Source of the DNA: an uncultured Cohaesibacter sp.
Lineage (GTDB): Bacteria > Pseudomonadota > Alphaproteobacteria > Rhizobiales > Cohaesibacteraceae
Reading direction: 5' to 3'
Assembly (NCBI RefSeq): GCF_963682185.1
Contig: NZ_OY821667.1
Span: 558,001 to 622,000 of the forward strand
Length of the DNA: 64,000 nt
A program made the translations under genes and the position numbers. Within the stretch, counting starts at the first letter, position 1. Every line of letters begins with the position of its first letter. Of this stretch, positions 38,278-47,661 are shown one piece after another. The notes under the pieces are model-generated. The model was given only the letters and a program-made list of their open reading frames with translations, was not told the DNA's origin and did not search any database.

Positions 38278-38847
38278 TTACGACGCAGGCAACAGAACCT
38301 TGTCGATCACATGGATAACCCCATTGGATTGCTTGACATCAGCAATGGTGACATTGGCAACATTGCCCTGACCATCTTTGAGCATCACGGTATCGCCATC
38401 ATACATGGCGGTAAAAGTGCATCCCCCTACAGTTTTAACAGGGTGAGCGCCTTTGTCGTCATCAACCATCTTCATAATTGCGTCAGACATGGCGTCAGCG
38501 GCCACCACATGGCATGTGAGGATCTTGGTCAGTTGATCTTTATTTTCCGGTTTGAGCAGGCTCTCAACGGTTCCTTCAGGCAATGCCGCGAAAGCATCAT
38601 CAGTCGGGGCGAACACTGTGAAGGGGCCTTCCCCTTGCAAGGTTTCAACAAGCCCGGCCGCTTTAACTGCGGCAACGAGTGTTTCATGGTCTTGAGAATT
38701 CACGGCATTTTCAACAATCGTCTTGTTTTCGTACATGGCTGCACCACCGACCATCTTGGCATGATGATCAGCAAAGGCGGCACCGCTTCCGAAAGCCACA
38801 GCCATTGCGGTTGCGGCTGCAAGAGTCATTGTGCGTGAAAAGGTCAT
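38278..38847 (-). CDS. Secreted fasciclin-domain protein
   Basis: A 189-residue protein. A signal peptide (MTLAAATAMAVAFGSGAAFA) is followed by one FAS1 domain with TIVENAVNSQDHETLVAAVKAA, the H1 motif GPFTVFAPTDDAFAALP, and the H2-like NGVIHVIDKVLLP. FAS1 domains mediate adhesion; the bacterial single-domain forms are secreted or surface-bound with unclear roles and are often stress-induced. GGAGAG precedes the start. Confidence 0.9.
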   Translation of the reverse strand: MTFSRTMTLAAATAMAVAFGSGAAFADHHAKMVGGAAMYENKTIVENAVNSQDHETLVAAVKAAGLVETLQGEGPFTVFAPTDDAFAALPEGTVESLLKPENKDQLTKILTCHVVAADAMSDAIMKMVDDDKGAHPVKTVGGCTFTAMYDGDTVMLKDGQGNVANVTIADVKQSNGVIHVIDKVLLPAS

Positions 38848-39296
38848 GTTATCTCTCCAATTGGTTTGTTGTCCGCTGCATTGCGGATAAGGAGAGATAC
38901 GGAGGCCTAAACCAATTGGTTTTCGATTCTCGGTAAAGCCAAGATCACAAACACTTTACCCAAACAGCTCCTTGCCAACCAAAACAACCGGTGCGCTCTG
39001 GCGAGCCCCGCTGCCTTCTTCATTTCTGATTGAAGGCGCTATCTAAAGCAAAAAGGTCGGTTTTAAGCGAAAATCGGGCCAGAAGAAAATCAACTTACAA
39101 CAACAAAAACAACATTTTATCTAAACTAGCCATCAACAATGCGGACAATTGAAACATCCGTCATAATTGTGCCTGATAGAGACATAATCCTTTATGCAAC
39201 TGCCCCGGTTGCACAAAATCATGGTTTCTTTGAACTAACCGGGAACTTTTTCGAACCTAACAACGTTGTGTCTTTCGACTAACCTAATCTACATGG
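38848..39296. other. Divergent regulatory region between fasciclin and opgG
   Basis: No gene is seen. The palindrome CCAATTGG occurs twice, at 38857-38864 and 38912-38919 (55 bp apart), both followed by GTTT in the same orientation, just upstream of the fasciclin start. An EcfG-type promoter for opgG lies at 39242-39267. Confidence 0.5.
39242..39267 (+). promoter_or_regulatory. EcfG (general stress sigma factor) promoter of opgG
   Basis: GGAAC (39242-39246), 17 bases, then CGTT (39264-39267) match exactly the consensus of alphaproteobacterial EcfG promoters (GGAAC-N16/17-CGTT). A transcript would start about 39274, some 23 nt before the opgG ATG. Confidence 0.65.
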
Positions 39297-40898
39297 ATGC
39301 GTATCCCGATGTCTCTATCTCGTCGTTCATTCCTAGCTGCGACCGCGGCAACAACTCTGGTGTCTTTAAGCCAGTTTGCTCAAGCCGCTGGCACCAATGA
39401 AGCGGCTGCGCAGCCAGCGGCGCCTGCCATGGATTTCAGCTTTGACAGCCTATCAGCCGAAATGAAAGCACTGGCGTCGAAAGACTACATCGCTCCAAAG
39501 GAGGCCAAAGAGGCCTATTTGAAAGATCTGACTTATGATGCCTATCGCCTGATCCGCTTCAATCCAGAGAAGGCCAGACTGGCAGATATCGACAAGTCAG
39601 CCTTTCGCCTTCATGCCTTCCATATGGGGTGGTTGTTCAAAACGCCAGTCTCCCTTTATGAGGTCTCTGATGGCAAGGCGACACCGGTCAGTTTCAGCAC
39701 CGATGACTTCATTTATGAACGCCAGGTCAGAGACATGGTGCCCGAGCATGTAACCTTGCCGGGCATCGCGGGTTTTCGCCTGCATTATCCGCTAAACCGT
39801 CCTGATGTTTTTGATGAACTGATCGCGTTTCAGGGAGCCTCCTATTTTCGAGCGCTGGGAAAAGGGTCTGTCTATGGCTTGTCTGCGCGCGGACTGGCGA
39901 TCAATACCGGCGGCTCGGAGCCAGAAGAATTTCCGGTCTTCAACCGCTTTTATGTAGAACGCCCCAAATCGGCAGAGCAGACAATCAAGATCTATGCTGC
40001 GCTTGAAAGCCCGTCGGTCACAGGTGCATTTCGATTCGAGATTGCACCGGGCGACAATACGATCATTGACACGACTGCACGCCTCTACCTGCGCAAGGAC
40101 ATTCCGCAGCTTGGTATCGCGCCACTGACCTCCATGTTCCTATTTGCAGAGCGCAATCGCGATGCATTTGACGACTATCGCCCCAATGTGCATGACAGCG
40201 ACGGTCTTGAAATTATCAAGCAGAATGGCGAGCGCGTCTGGCGCCCCCTTTCCAACCCGCCAAAGCTGGCCTCCAGCTACTTCGCCGAACAGTCCCCAAA
40301 GAGCTTCGCGTTGTTGCAGCGTGATCGGAATTTCGATCATTTTCAGGATGTCTCAGCCCTCTATGAGCGCCGCCCGTCGCTGCGTATCGAACCAAAGGGG
40401 GATTGGGGCGAAGGCTCGGTACGACTGGTCGAGATCCCGTCCGAGCTTGAGGTGAACGACAATATTGTTGCCTTTTGGGTGCCCGAAAAGGGAGGAAAGG
40501 CAGGCGAACATTATGAATATGCCTATCGGATGCACTGGGGTGATCTTCCAGCCAGCGCAGCGGAGGGGCTTGCCTATGTTCTAGAAACCCGTTCGGGTGC
40601 AGGCGGTGTTTCAGGCGTTGAGAATAAGGACGGCACACGCAAATTCGTCATAGACTTTAAAGATGGGCTGTTGGCTGACCTTCCAGCGAGCGAAGCGGAC
40701 AAGATCAAGATCAACAGCAACATCATGCATGGAGAAATCAAGACCCAGACTCTCACTCCGATCCCAGAAGAAAGGGTTTGGCGCCTTGTCATGGATGTTT
40801 CCGCTCCAGAAGGAAACATCGTTGAAATGACAACTCACTTGTCTGGTTTTGATCGGCGGCTGACCGAAACGTGGGCCTATCAATGGATCAATCAATAA
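39297..40898 (+). CDS. opgG: Glucan biosynthesis protein OpgG/MdoG family, Tat-exported
   Basis: A 533-residue periplasmic protein needed to make osmoregulated periplasmic glucans, probably acting on glucose branches after OpgH makes the backbone. The signal peptide contains SRRSFLAATAATTLVSL, a twin-arginine motif; in E. coli this is a trait of the paralogue OpgD, so the OpgG/OpgD choice is not certain. The core carries FHMGWLFKTPVSLYEV, ASYFRALGKGSVYGLSARGLAI and EEFPVFNRFYVERP. ATGs at 39297 and 39309 are both possible starts. opgH follows in the same direction. Confidence 0.9.
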   Translation: MRIPMSLSRRSFLAATAATTLVSLSQFAQAAGTNEAAAQPAAPAMDFSFDSLSAEMKALASKDYIAPKEAKEAYLKDLTYDAYRLIRFNPEKARLADIDKSAFRLHAFHMGWLFKTPVSLYEVSDGKATPVSFSTDDFIYERQVRDMVPEHVTLPGIAGFRLHYPLNRPDVFDELIAFQGASYFRALGKGSVYGLSARGLAINTGGSEPEEFPVFNRFYVERPKSAEQTIKIYAALESPSVTGAFRFEIAPGDNTIIDTTARLYLRKDIPQLGIAPLTSMFLFAERNRDAFDDYRPNVHDSDGLEIIKQNGERVWRPLSNPPKLASSYFAEQSPKSFALLQRDRNFDHFQDVSALYERRPSLRIEPKGDWGEGSVRLVEIPSELEVNDNIVAFWVPEKGGKAGEHYEYAYRMHWGDLPASAAEGLAYVLETRSGAGGVSGVENKDGTRKFVIDFKDGLLADLPASEADKIKINSNIMHGEIKTQTLTPIPEERVWRLVMDVSAPEGNIVEMTTHLSGFDRRLTETWAYQWINQ

Positions 40899-40945
40899 GT
40901 CTCAGGAAGAACCAACTTTTGCAATCGTAAATCAAGGTGACAACA

Positions 40946-41104
40946 ATGACATTTGATGAATTAACTTCTGGCCCTTGCGCCTTACCACACGCCCCTATGG
41001 CCATGCCGACACAGATTTTGGAGCGCCCAAAGCGGAACCGCTATAGGCTGATGGTCAATATACGGCATTTGCTGCGGACCACCGTAAAGCTTGCCGGTGT
41101 GTGA
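40946..41104 (+). CDS. Small ORF carrying the OpgH N-terminal motif
   Basis: A 52-codon ORF between opgG and opgH with a good ribosome site (AAGGTG, 8 nt before the ATG). Its product includes CALPHAPMAMPTQILERP, which resembles the LP(P)xAPLAMPxQ segment I recall at the N-terminus of alphaproteobacterial OpgH, then a basic tail ending TTVKLAGV. It stops at 41102-41104, 10 nt before the opgH ATG and in another frame. The opgH frame itself is closed by TGA at 41109-41111, so one indel would not join them. It may be a separately translated, coupled N-terminal piece or a relic of a longer opgH. Confidence 0.5.
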   Translation: MTFDELTSGPCALPHAPMAMPTQILERPKRNRYRLMVNIRHLLRTTVKLAGV

Positions 41105-41114
41105 GACCTGAAAG

Positions 41115-42929
41115 ATGAAAAAACTTGGGCTCTATCTTTTGCGGGGCGGCACCATTGCCGCAAGTCTCGCTGTGGGGGCAATTGCCTTCTTCACGTTTCT
41201 GCAAGTGGTCGCCGTTAACGGCATCAATGTGATCGAAATTGCCCTGTCCCTCCTCATTCTGATCTCCACAATCTGGCTGGCATGGGGTGGTATGCAGGGC
41301 ATTATCGGACTGACCACGTCCGCAAAGCAGCCTTCTAGGCATGAAGACGGATGGATAAACGGCAAGACGGTTATCCTGATGCCGGTCTATAATGAAGATC
41401 CGCTCATGTCTTTCACCCGCCTTGCGGCAATGGACAAATCTATCAAGCAAGCGGAATCGCATGTCGATATCCATTTCGCGGTCCTCTCGGATACACGCGA
41501 CGATGAGATTGCACGACAAGAAGAAGAGCTGTTTGTGCGGCTCGTCGAAGAATGCAACGGACAAGGGCGTTTCTTCTATCGCCGCAGAGCACAGAATGTT
41601 GGCAAGAAGGCTGGCAATGTCGAGGAATTCTTCGAACAATCCGGTGGCGCTTATGACTATGCGGTGATTCTGGATGCAGACAGCCTGATGGAAGGGCAGA
41701 CCATTCTGGAAATGATCCGGCGCATGGAAGCGGAGCCGCGTTTAGGGCTTCTGCAAACCCTGCCCAAGATCATTCGGGCTGAAACCCGTTTCGGCCGCGC
41801 CATGCAGTTTGCCGCGTCATTCTATTCCCCGGTCTTTTGCCGCGGACTCGCCATGTTGCAGGGAGAGACCGGCCCGTTCTGGGGGCATAACGCCATTGTG
41901 CGTGTACGGGCCTTTGTCCAGTCTTGTGGCTTACCGGTCTTGCAGGGCACGCCACCCTTTGGCGGCCACATCATGAGCCACGATTATGTAGAAGCCGCCC
42001 TTCTGGCGCGTGCTGGCTGGATTGTACGTGTCGATGACGACTTGGAAGGCTCCTTCGAGGAAGGCCCAGAGAATGTGATTGACCATGGCAAACGTGATCG
42101 TCGCTGGTGTCAGGGCAACCTGCAGCATGCCCGCATCATAACAGCGCCGGGCCTCAAAGCATGGTCGCGCTTTGTCTTTGCGCAAGGCATCATGGCCTAT
42201 ATCGCGCCCCTATTCTGGCTGGCCTTCTTGCTGATTTCCATTCTGGCACCCTATTTTGATGTTCAACCCGATTACTTCCCCGAAGCCAACTGGCCAATCC
42301 CCTATATTCCGCCCTCAATGACATTCGAGGCCATCAGCTTGCTGGTTGGCATCTTCGGACTGCTGTTGCTGCCCAAGCTTTTGGTGGCTGTAAAGGCCTC
42401 GTTGAACGGACAGGCATACGCATTCGGCGGCATTGGCAAAGTTTTTGTATCGACCCTCTTGGAGGTGCTGCTCTCTTCTCTGATCGCACCGATCGTCATG
42501 CTCTTTACAACCCGCTCTGTCTATCAGGTCTTGATGGGCAAGGATGGCGGATGGCCAACCAACAATCGCGGGGATGGCCAATTGAGCTGGCGTGAGAGTT
42601 TTTCCGCATCAAGCTGGATTTCTCTAATTGGCCTTTGCAGTCTGCTCATAACCTACCAATTGACACCGAGCATTCTTTACTGGCTTCTGCCGGTCGCCCT
42701 GCCGATTACATTTGCCCCGATCATTCTCTGGTGGAGTTCTCGCGTTGGCGCAAGCACATGCTTCACCGTTCCTGCAGACAAGATTAAACCTCAGATCGTA
42801 GATCTGCATGACGCGCTGGTGGAAAAATGGACATTGGTCAGCCCAAAGGAGTTGCCTCAAGAGGAAACTGCAGTGAAAGACCAACAGCCAGAGGACAGCA
42901 TTGTCCCCCGTCTTGTCCCCTCCTCCTGA
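41115..42929 (+). CDS. opgH: Glucan biosynthesis glucosyltransferase OpgH
   Basis: A 604-residue inner-membrane glycosyltransferase (family GT2) that polymerises and exports the linear beta-glucan backbone of periplasmic glucans from UDP-glucose. Two N-terminal helices precede the cytoplasmic catalytic domain with VILMPVYNEDPLMSF, VILDADSLMEGQT (DxD-type) and RDRRWCQGNLQH (the Q/RxxRW equivalent); several helices follow. It lacks the usual N-terminal cytoplasmic segment, which instead appears in the small ORF just upstream. The start has only a weak ribosome site (GAAAG), suggesting translational coupling. Confidence 0.92.
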   Translation: MKKLGLYLLRGGTIAASLAVGAIAFFTFLQVVAVNGINVIEIALSLLILISTIWLAWGGMQGIIGLTTSAKQPSRHEDGWINGKTVILMPVYNEDPLMSFTRLAAMDKSIKQAESHVDIHFAVLSDTRDDEIARQEEELFVRLVEECNGQGRFFYRRRAQNVGKKAGNVEEFFEQSGGAYDYAVILDADSLMEGQTILEMIRRMEAEPRLGLLQTLPKIIRAETRFGRAMQFAASFYSPVFCRGLAMLQGETGPFWGHNAIVRVRAFVQSCGLPVLQGTPPFGGHIMSHDYVEAALLARAGWIVRVDDDLEGSFEEGPENVIDHGKRDRRWCQGNLQHARIITAPGLKAWSRFVFAQGIMAYIAPLFWLAFLLISILAPYFDVQPDYFPEANWPIPYIPPSMTFEAISLLVGIFGLLLLPKLLVAVKASLNGQAYAFGGIGKVFVSTLLEVLLSSLIAPIVMLFTTRSVYQVLMGKDGGWPTNNRGDGQLSWRESFSASSWISLIGLCSLLITYQLTPSILYWLLPVALPITFAPIILWWSSRVGASTCFTVPADKIKPQIVDLHDALVEKWTLVSPKELPQEETAVKDQQPEDSIVPRLVPSS

Positions 42930-42952
42930 GCATGTTGACCCCAAAAACAGAA

Positions 42953-42997
42953 ATGCGGGATTTGCTAAAACCCAAAAAGGTCCAGCAAATCCCGCAT
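42953..42997. terminator. Bidirectional terminator between opgH and guaB
   Basis: ATGCGGGATTTGCT and AGCAAATCCCGCAT form a perfect 14-bp stem with a 17-nt loop between two convergent genes. The minus strand continues TTTCTGTTTTTGG. Confidence 0.8.
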
Positions 42998-43032
42998 CAA
43001 ACAATCATGTGCCATGAGGCTAAAGCGAGCGG

Positions 43033-44535
43033 TTACACCGTCGTGCCGTAATTCGGGCTTTCACGAGTGATCGTGACGTCATGCGCGTGACTTTCGCGCA
43101 AGGAGGCCGAAGAAATACGAACGAATTTCGCACGGTTGCGGAATTCTTCCAGATTAGCAGAGCCCGTATAGCCCATGGCAGCCTTCAGGCCACCGGCGAG
43201 CTGATGCAACACAGCCGAAGCAGACCCTTTGTAAGGCACCTGACCTTCAACCCCTTCAGGAACCAGCTTCAGGGTATCACGCACTTCCGCCTGGAAGTAA
43301 CGGTCAGCCGAGCCGCGCGCCATGGCCCCGACAGAGCCCATACCGCGGTAGGATTTGAAGGAACGACCCTGATAGAGATAAACTTCTCCGGGGCTTTCGT
43401 CCGTACCAGCCAGAAGCGAACCGGCCATAGCAACCTGAGCACCACCGGCCAGAGCCTTGGCAAAGTCACCGGAGAATTTGATGCCACCATCAGCGATGGT
43501 CGGAATGCCCTGCTCTGCCGCTGCCGTTGAACAGTCCATGACAGCAGTCAACTGAGGCACGCCAACACCGGCAACAATACGGGTCGTACAGATCGAGCCC
43601 GGCCCGATACCAACCTTGACTGCATCCGCACCGGCATCAATCAATGCCTTGGTTGCATCAGCAGTGGCCACGTTGCCTGCGATCAGCTGCACATTGTTGG
43701 TCTCTTTCTTGATGCGGGTCACAGCATCAAGCACGCCCTGACTATGCCCATGCGCGGTATCGATAACCAATGCATCCACTTCAGCATCGATCAGCGCCAT
43801 GGCACGTTCGAAGCCGTCATCGCCAACAGAACAGGCAGCAGCAGCGCGAAGACGGCCCTGCGCATCTTTACAGGCGTTGGGGTTGAGTCGGGACTTCTCG
43901 ATATCCTTCACGGTGATCAGACCAACACAATGGAATTTGTCATCGACAACAAGCAGCTTCTCAATGCGGTGCTGATGCAGTAGACGCTTGGCTTCTTCCT
44001 GGCTGACCTGTTCAGTCACGGTTACCAGATTGTCGCGGGTCATCAGTTCGTAAACACGCTGCTCCGGATCGGAAGCAAAGCGCAAATCGCGGTGGGTCAG
44101 AATGCCGACGAGACGCCCGCCCTTCGAGCCGCTTTCCTTGCTGCCTTCAACAACCGGCACACCGGAGAAACCATATTTCTTGGTCAGGGCCTTGGCTTCA
44201 GCCACGGTATAGTCTGGCGTAATGGTCAACGGGTTGACGACCATGCCGCTTTCGAATTTTTTCACCTGGCGGACCTGCTCGGCCTGTTCTTCGTTGGTGA
44301 AGTTCTTATGGATAACACCCATGCCGCCAGCCTGCGCCATGGCAATTGCCATTTTTGCTTCTGTCACGGTGTCCATGGCCGAAGAAAGCAACGGCAGATT
44401 AAGCTCGATTTCTTTGGTCAGATTGGTGGTGATGGTAACCTGACCGGGCATGACGACCGAATGATCTGGCTGAAGCAGAACATCGTCAAAGGTCAAAGCC
44501 TCTTGTCCGGTGGAAGGATGAATGATGGTGGCCAT
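43033..44535 (-). CDS. guaB: IMP dehydrogenase
   Basis: Oxidises IMP to XMP with NAD+, the rate-limiting step to GMP; guaA at 30981 does the next. The catalytic cysteine lies in [20 protein letters not shown]. The two CBS domains (about residues 95-220, with MTRDNLVTV in the second half) are inserted in the barrel as usual. [12 protein letters not shown] marks the N-terminus. The frame opens at 44562, but ATG 44535 follows AGAGGAGAG, giving 500 residues. Confidence 0.96.
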   Translation of the reverse strand: MATIIHPSTGQEALTFDDVLLQPDHSVVMPGQVTITTNLTKEIELNLPLLSSAMDTVTEAKMAIAMAQAGGMGVIHKNFTNEEQAEQVRQVKKFESGMVVNPLTITPDYTVAEAKALTKKYGFSGVPVVEGSKESGSKGGRLVGILTHRDLRFASDPEQRVYELMTRDNLVTVTEQVSQEEAKRLLHQHRIEKLLVVDDKFHCVGLITVKDIEKSRLNPNACKDAQGRLRAAAACSVGDDGFERAMALIDAEVDALVIDTAHGHSQGVLDAVTRIKKETNNVQLIAGNVATADATKALIDAGADAVKVGIGPGSICTTRIVAGVGVPQLTAVMDCSTAAAEQGIPTIADGGIKFSGDFAKALAGGAQVAMAGSLLAGTDESPGEVYLYQGRSFKSYRGMGSVGAMARGSADRYFQAEVRDTLKLVPEGVEGQVPYKGSASAVLHQLAGGLKAAMGYTGSANLEEFRNRAKFVRISSASLRESHAHDVTITRESPNYGTTV

Positions 44536-45046
44536 GCCAACTCTCCTCTGAGTTTGGTCCACGCCACTTCATGGAAGCGTGAACGCGGTGCCAAAAGGAT
44601 AAACGCCTCTGCCTTGCCCGCAAAAAAGCCACGAGCCTGAACACTTCAGACAGAAACAAAAGGATAGAAGTTGACGCTGGTCACTACCATGGTTGAAGGG
44701 ACTTGCATAGAAGAAAAATTGTCCCTCAGCAGCTTTTTGCAGGTCACAAAGCAATTGCGCAATAATTACAATGATTACGCCCCCTATTTTTGCCTAAAAG
44801 AACACACCCACCACCCAGAATTGTCAATTTTTATTCTTCCGCTTGCCAGACTCGAAGCCAAATTCCCCGATGCAACAAGGGATTGAACTAAGGGAAAATA
44901 CGTGAGGCATTTTAGCACAGGCCCAAATGATTTTTATCAAGTAAAAGAAACATATAGATCGAGACAATGATCACGCATGGCACATGAGGCGCCATAGTTT
45001 GCCCATTCATTTGCAAGCCAGTAAAATCACCCAGAGGAGACACCCA
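44536..45046. other. Divergent region between guaB and ubiT
   Basis: About 510 bp without a supported gene. The right part carries the FNR box and promoter of ubiTUV. Nothing certain is seen in the left part, which must hold the guaB promoter. Confidence 0.5.
44927..44940 (+). promoter_or_regulatory. FNR/FnrL box before ubiT
   Basis: ATGAT-TTTT-ATCAA matches the FNR consensus TTGAT-N4-ATCAA at nine of ten positions. GACAAT at 44963-44968 sits where a -10 box would be if the FNR site were centred at -41.5 (class II activation). Oxygen control suits the ubiTUV genes downstream. Confidence 0.7.
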
Positions 45047-45637
45047 ATGTCAAACGGAACGGTGCGCAGTTTTCCGCCAATCGTCGCACGCTTCACGCGC
45101 TATCTACCTCTTCTTCCTCTGGAACGCCTCATCGCCGAGGTCGCAAACCGAGTCGCCGGTCAGCATCCTGAATTTTTCGACCGGCTCGATGACTATGCGA
45201 AAAAGTCCTTTGTAATCGTGCCCACCGATCTCGACTGGGTCGCCTGCATGACCTTTCATAACGAAAAGGTACAGCTGCGCCTCTCCCGATCGTTGAAAAG
45301 CTTTCCCAACCGGGATGTTACGGTCACAGCTCCCTTCCTGTCGCTTGTCAGCCTGCTTGACGGCGAAGAAGATGGCGACGCCCTCTTCTTTTCGCGCGAT
45401 CTGACCATTGAAGGTGACACCGAAGCCGTGCTCGCCCTGCGCAATGCGCTTGACGATGCAGAAATCGACTTCGTGCATGAGTGCTCCGCCATCGCCGGGC
45501 CATTGAGCCGCCCGCTGGAATCGGGTGGCAAGCGCTTTATCGAAGCTCTCAAGAAGAGCGCCTTCATGCGCGGCGCCCAAGAGGAAACCCCAAGCCACCC
45601 CACAATGGATGGCATGCCGGGCCCATATCCGACCTGA
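45047..45637 (+). CDS. ubiT: Anaerobic ubiquinone biosynthesis accessory factor UbiT
   Basis: A 196-residue protein with an SCP2 lipid-binding domain (about residues 40-140, with DLDWVACMTFHNEKVQLRLSRSL). UbiT binds the prenylated intermediates during O2-independent ubiquinone synthesis, working with the UbiU-UbiV hydroxylase encoded next. The frame opens at 44984; ATG 45047 (MSNGTVRSFPP) follows AGAGGAG. ubiU starts 34 bp after it. Confidence 0.9.
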   Translation: MSNGTVRSFPPIVARFTRYLPLLPLERLIAEVANRVAGQHPEFFDRLDDYAKKSFVIVPTDLDWVACMTFHNEKVQLRLSRSLKSFPNRDVTVTAPFLSLVSLLDGEEDGDALFFSRDLTIEGDTEAVLALRNALDDAEIDFVHECSAIAGPLSRPLESGGKRFIEALKKSAFMRGAQEETPSHPTMDGMPGPYPT

Positions 45638-45671
45638 TCGAACCACCCAGCAAGCTTTGGAATAGAAACCT

Positions 45672-46667
45672 ATGTCACAAAAAGCCATGGAGCTGGTCTG
45701 CCCAGCCGGAACCCCTGCGGCGCTGCGTACGGCAGTGGATGCGGGTGCGGATACCATTTACTGCGGTTTTCGCGACCAAACCAACGCCCGCAACTTCCCC
45801 GGCCTCAACTTTTCTCGCAAGGAAATGCAGCAAGGCATTGAATATGCCGGGAAAAATGGATCGAGAGTGCTGGTTGCCGTCAATACCTTCGCCCAAGCTG
45901 GCAATATGGATCTCTGGTACAAGGCCATTGATGATGTGGCTGCATCAGATGCCCATGCGATCATTCTGGCCGACATCGGTCTTCTGGATTATGCCGCCAG
46001 CAAGCATCCGGACTTACGCGTCCATCTTTCGGTGCAGGCCGCTGCAGCCAATGCGGACATGATCAATTATTATGCCAGTGAATTCGGCGCTAAACGGGTG
46101 GTTCTGCCGCGCGTCCTGACGGTTCAGGAAATCGCCGCCATAAACAAGGAGATCTCCTGCGAAACGGAAGTCTTCATCTTTGGTGGCCTTTGCGTCATGG
46201 CCGAAGGGCGCTGCTCCCTCTCCTCCTATTGCACCGGAAAATCGCCAAACATCAACGGCGTCTGCTCACCTCCGGGCTCGGTGAAATATGAAGACCATGG
46301 CACCCATCTGGAAAGCACACTGGAAGGTATCACCATCAACCAGTATCCCAAGGGAGAAGCTGCAGCCTATCCGACCCTGTGCAAAGGGCGTTTCGAGTCT
46401 CTGGGCGAGACCGGCTATGTGTTTGAAGATCCTGTCAGCCTCAACGCAGCCCAGATCCTGCCGCAATTGCAGGAAGCTGGCGTGACGGCCCTCAAGATCG
46501 AGGGACGCCAGCGTGGCAAGGCCTATATGGCGCAGGTGGTCAAGAGCTTCCGTCAGGCCGTGGACGCGGTGGCAGCAGGCCGAAGCATCGATCTTGATGC
46601 CCTGCTGGCGCCAATGACCGAAGGCCAGAAGAGCACCAAAGGCTCATACCAGAAGACATGGCGCTAA
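45672..46667 (+). CDS. ubiU: O2-independent ubiquinone hydroxylase subunit UbiU
   Basis: A U32-peptidase-family protein that, as a dimer with UbiV, hydroxylates ubiquinone precursors without oxygen. The [4Fe-4S] ligands correspond to C174, C181, C198 and C237; they keep exactly the spacing of the four ligands of E. coli UbiU (169, 176, 193, 232). The first pair lies in FGGLCVMAEGRCSLSSYCTG. Length 331, as expected. It sits between ubiT and ubiV in one operon behind an FNR box. Confidence 0.95.
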   Translation: MSQKAMELVCPAGTPAALRTAVDAGADTIYCGFRDQTNARNFPGLNFSRKEMQQGIEYAGKNGSRVLVAVNTFAQAGNMDLWYKAIDDVAASDAHAIILADIGLLDYAASKHPDLRVHLSVQAAAANADMINYYASEFGAKRVVLPRVLTVQEIAAINKEISCETEVFIFGGLCVMAEGRCSLSSYCTGKSPNINGVCSPPGSVKYEDHGTHLESTLEGITINQYPKGEAAAYPTLCKGRFESLGETGYVFEDPVSLNAAQILPQLQEAGVTALKIEGRQRGKAYMAQVVKSFRQAVDAVAAGRSIDLDALLAPMTEGQKSTKGSYQKTWR

Positions 46668-46686
46668 CGCTCAAGGGAGAAAAGCA

Positions 46687-47598
46687 ATGAAAAACACTGA
46701 ACTCACCCTTGGCCCCTGCCTCTTCAACTGGTCCGAGGCTGACTGGCGCGATTTCTATTTCAAAATGGCAGATGAATCCGATTTCGATCTGATCTATATC
46801 GGCGAAGCCGTCTGCTCCAAGCGCTTGCCCTTCCGCAACAATGTGCTGCCAGATATTCTCGAACGCATGGAAGCGGCGGGCAAGAAAGTCATCATATCGA
46901 CGCTGGCCCTTGTCACCACCAAGCCTGAACGCAAGGTGCTGCGCGAACAATGCGAACAAGACATGTGGACCGTTGAGGCCAACGACCTGACAGCCATGGC
47001 CTTTCTCAAAGACCGAAAATTCGTCATCGGCCCCTATATCAATATTTATAATGAAGCCACGATCACCTCGCTCGCAAAGCGCGGAGCCGAACGCTTCGTC
47101 ATGCCCCCCGAGGTGCCCGCCGAAACGATCGCTCAGTTGATCAAGGCCGCGCCCGAGCCAAAATATGAAATGCAGGTCTTTGGCCGGCTTCCTTTGGCTC
47201 TTTCAGCCCGTTGCTATCATGCCCGCCTGCACAATCTGCACAAGGACAGCTGTCGCTTCGTTTGTGATCAGGATCCCGATGGTCGGGAGGTCAAAAGTCT
47301 CACGGGGCAGCCCTTCCTTGCAGTCAATGGCATCCAGACCATGTCCTATGGCTCACAGCTGCTGCTGGAAGAGCTTCCGGCTCTGGCTGCGGCAGGTGTC
47401 AACGCCTTCCGTCTTTCGCCCCACACAGGCGATATGCTCGGCGTTGCGCGCATTTTCCGCTCTGTAATGAAGGACGAGATGGACGCAGCAGAAGCGCGCG
47501 CCAAAATTGGCGAACTGATGCCGTCCCATCATTTCATCAATGGCTACAGCCATGGCGCCCCAGGCATAGCGCAAATCGAAGACGCTCTGGCGCTCTAG
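46687..47598 (+). CDS. ubiV: O2-independent ubiquinone hydroxylase subunit UbiV
   Basis: Partner of UbiU and also an iron-sulfur U32-family protein. C43, C176, C189 and C193 match the E. coli UbiV ligand pattern (C39, C180, C193, C197) with the 13- and 4-residue spacings kept. Opening LGPCLFNWSEADWRDFYFKMAD is typical. AAGGGAGAAAAGCA precedes the ATG. It is the last gene of the ubiTUV operon; a hairpin follows at 47638. Confidence 0.95.
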   Translation: MKNTELTLGPCLFNWSEADWRDFYFKMADESDFDLIYIGEAVCSKRLPFRNNVLPDILERMEAAGKKVIISTLALVTTKPERKVLREQCEQDMWTVEANDLTAMAFLKDRKFVIGPYINIYNEATITSLAKRGAERFVMPPEVPAETIAQLIKAAPEPKYEMQVFGRLPLALSARCYHARLHNLHKDSCRFVCDQDPDGREVKSLTGQPFLAVNGIQTMSYGSQLLLEELPALAAAGVNAFRLSPHTGDMLGVARIFRSVMKDEMDAAEARAKIGELMPSHHFINGYSHGAPGIAQIEDALAL

Positions 47599-47637
47599 CT
47601 TTTGGCCTTATGGCGACGAAAAACAGACAAATAAAAA

Positions 47638-47661
47638 CGGGCTCCAGCATGCTGGGGCCCG
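47638..47661. terminator. Terminator between ubiV and the Sel1-like gene
   Basis: CGGGCTCCAGC and GCTGGGGCCCG form an 11-bp stem (one G-T-type mismatch) around AT. The minus strand continues TTTTTATTTG, so it best serves the minus-strand gene, but it stands right after ubiV too. Confidence 0.75.
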
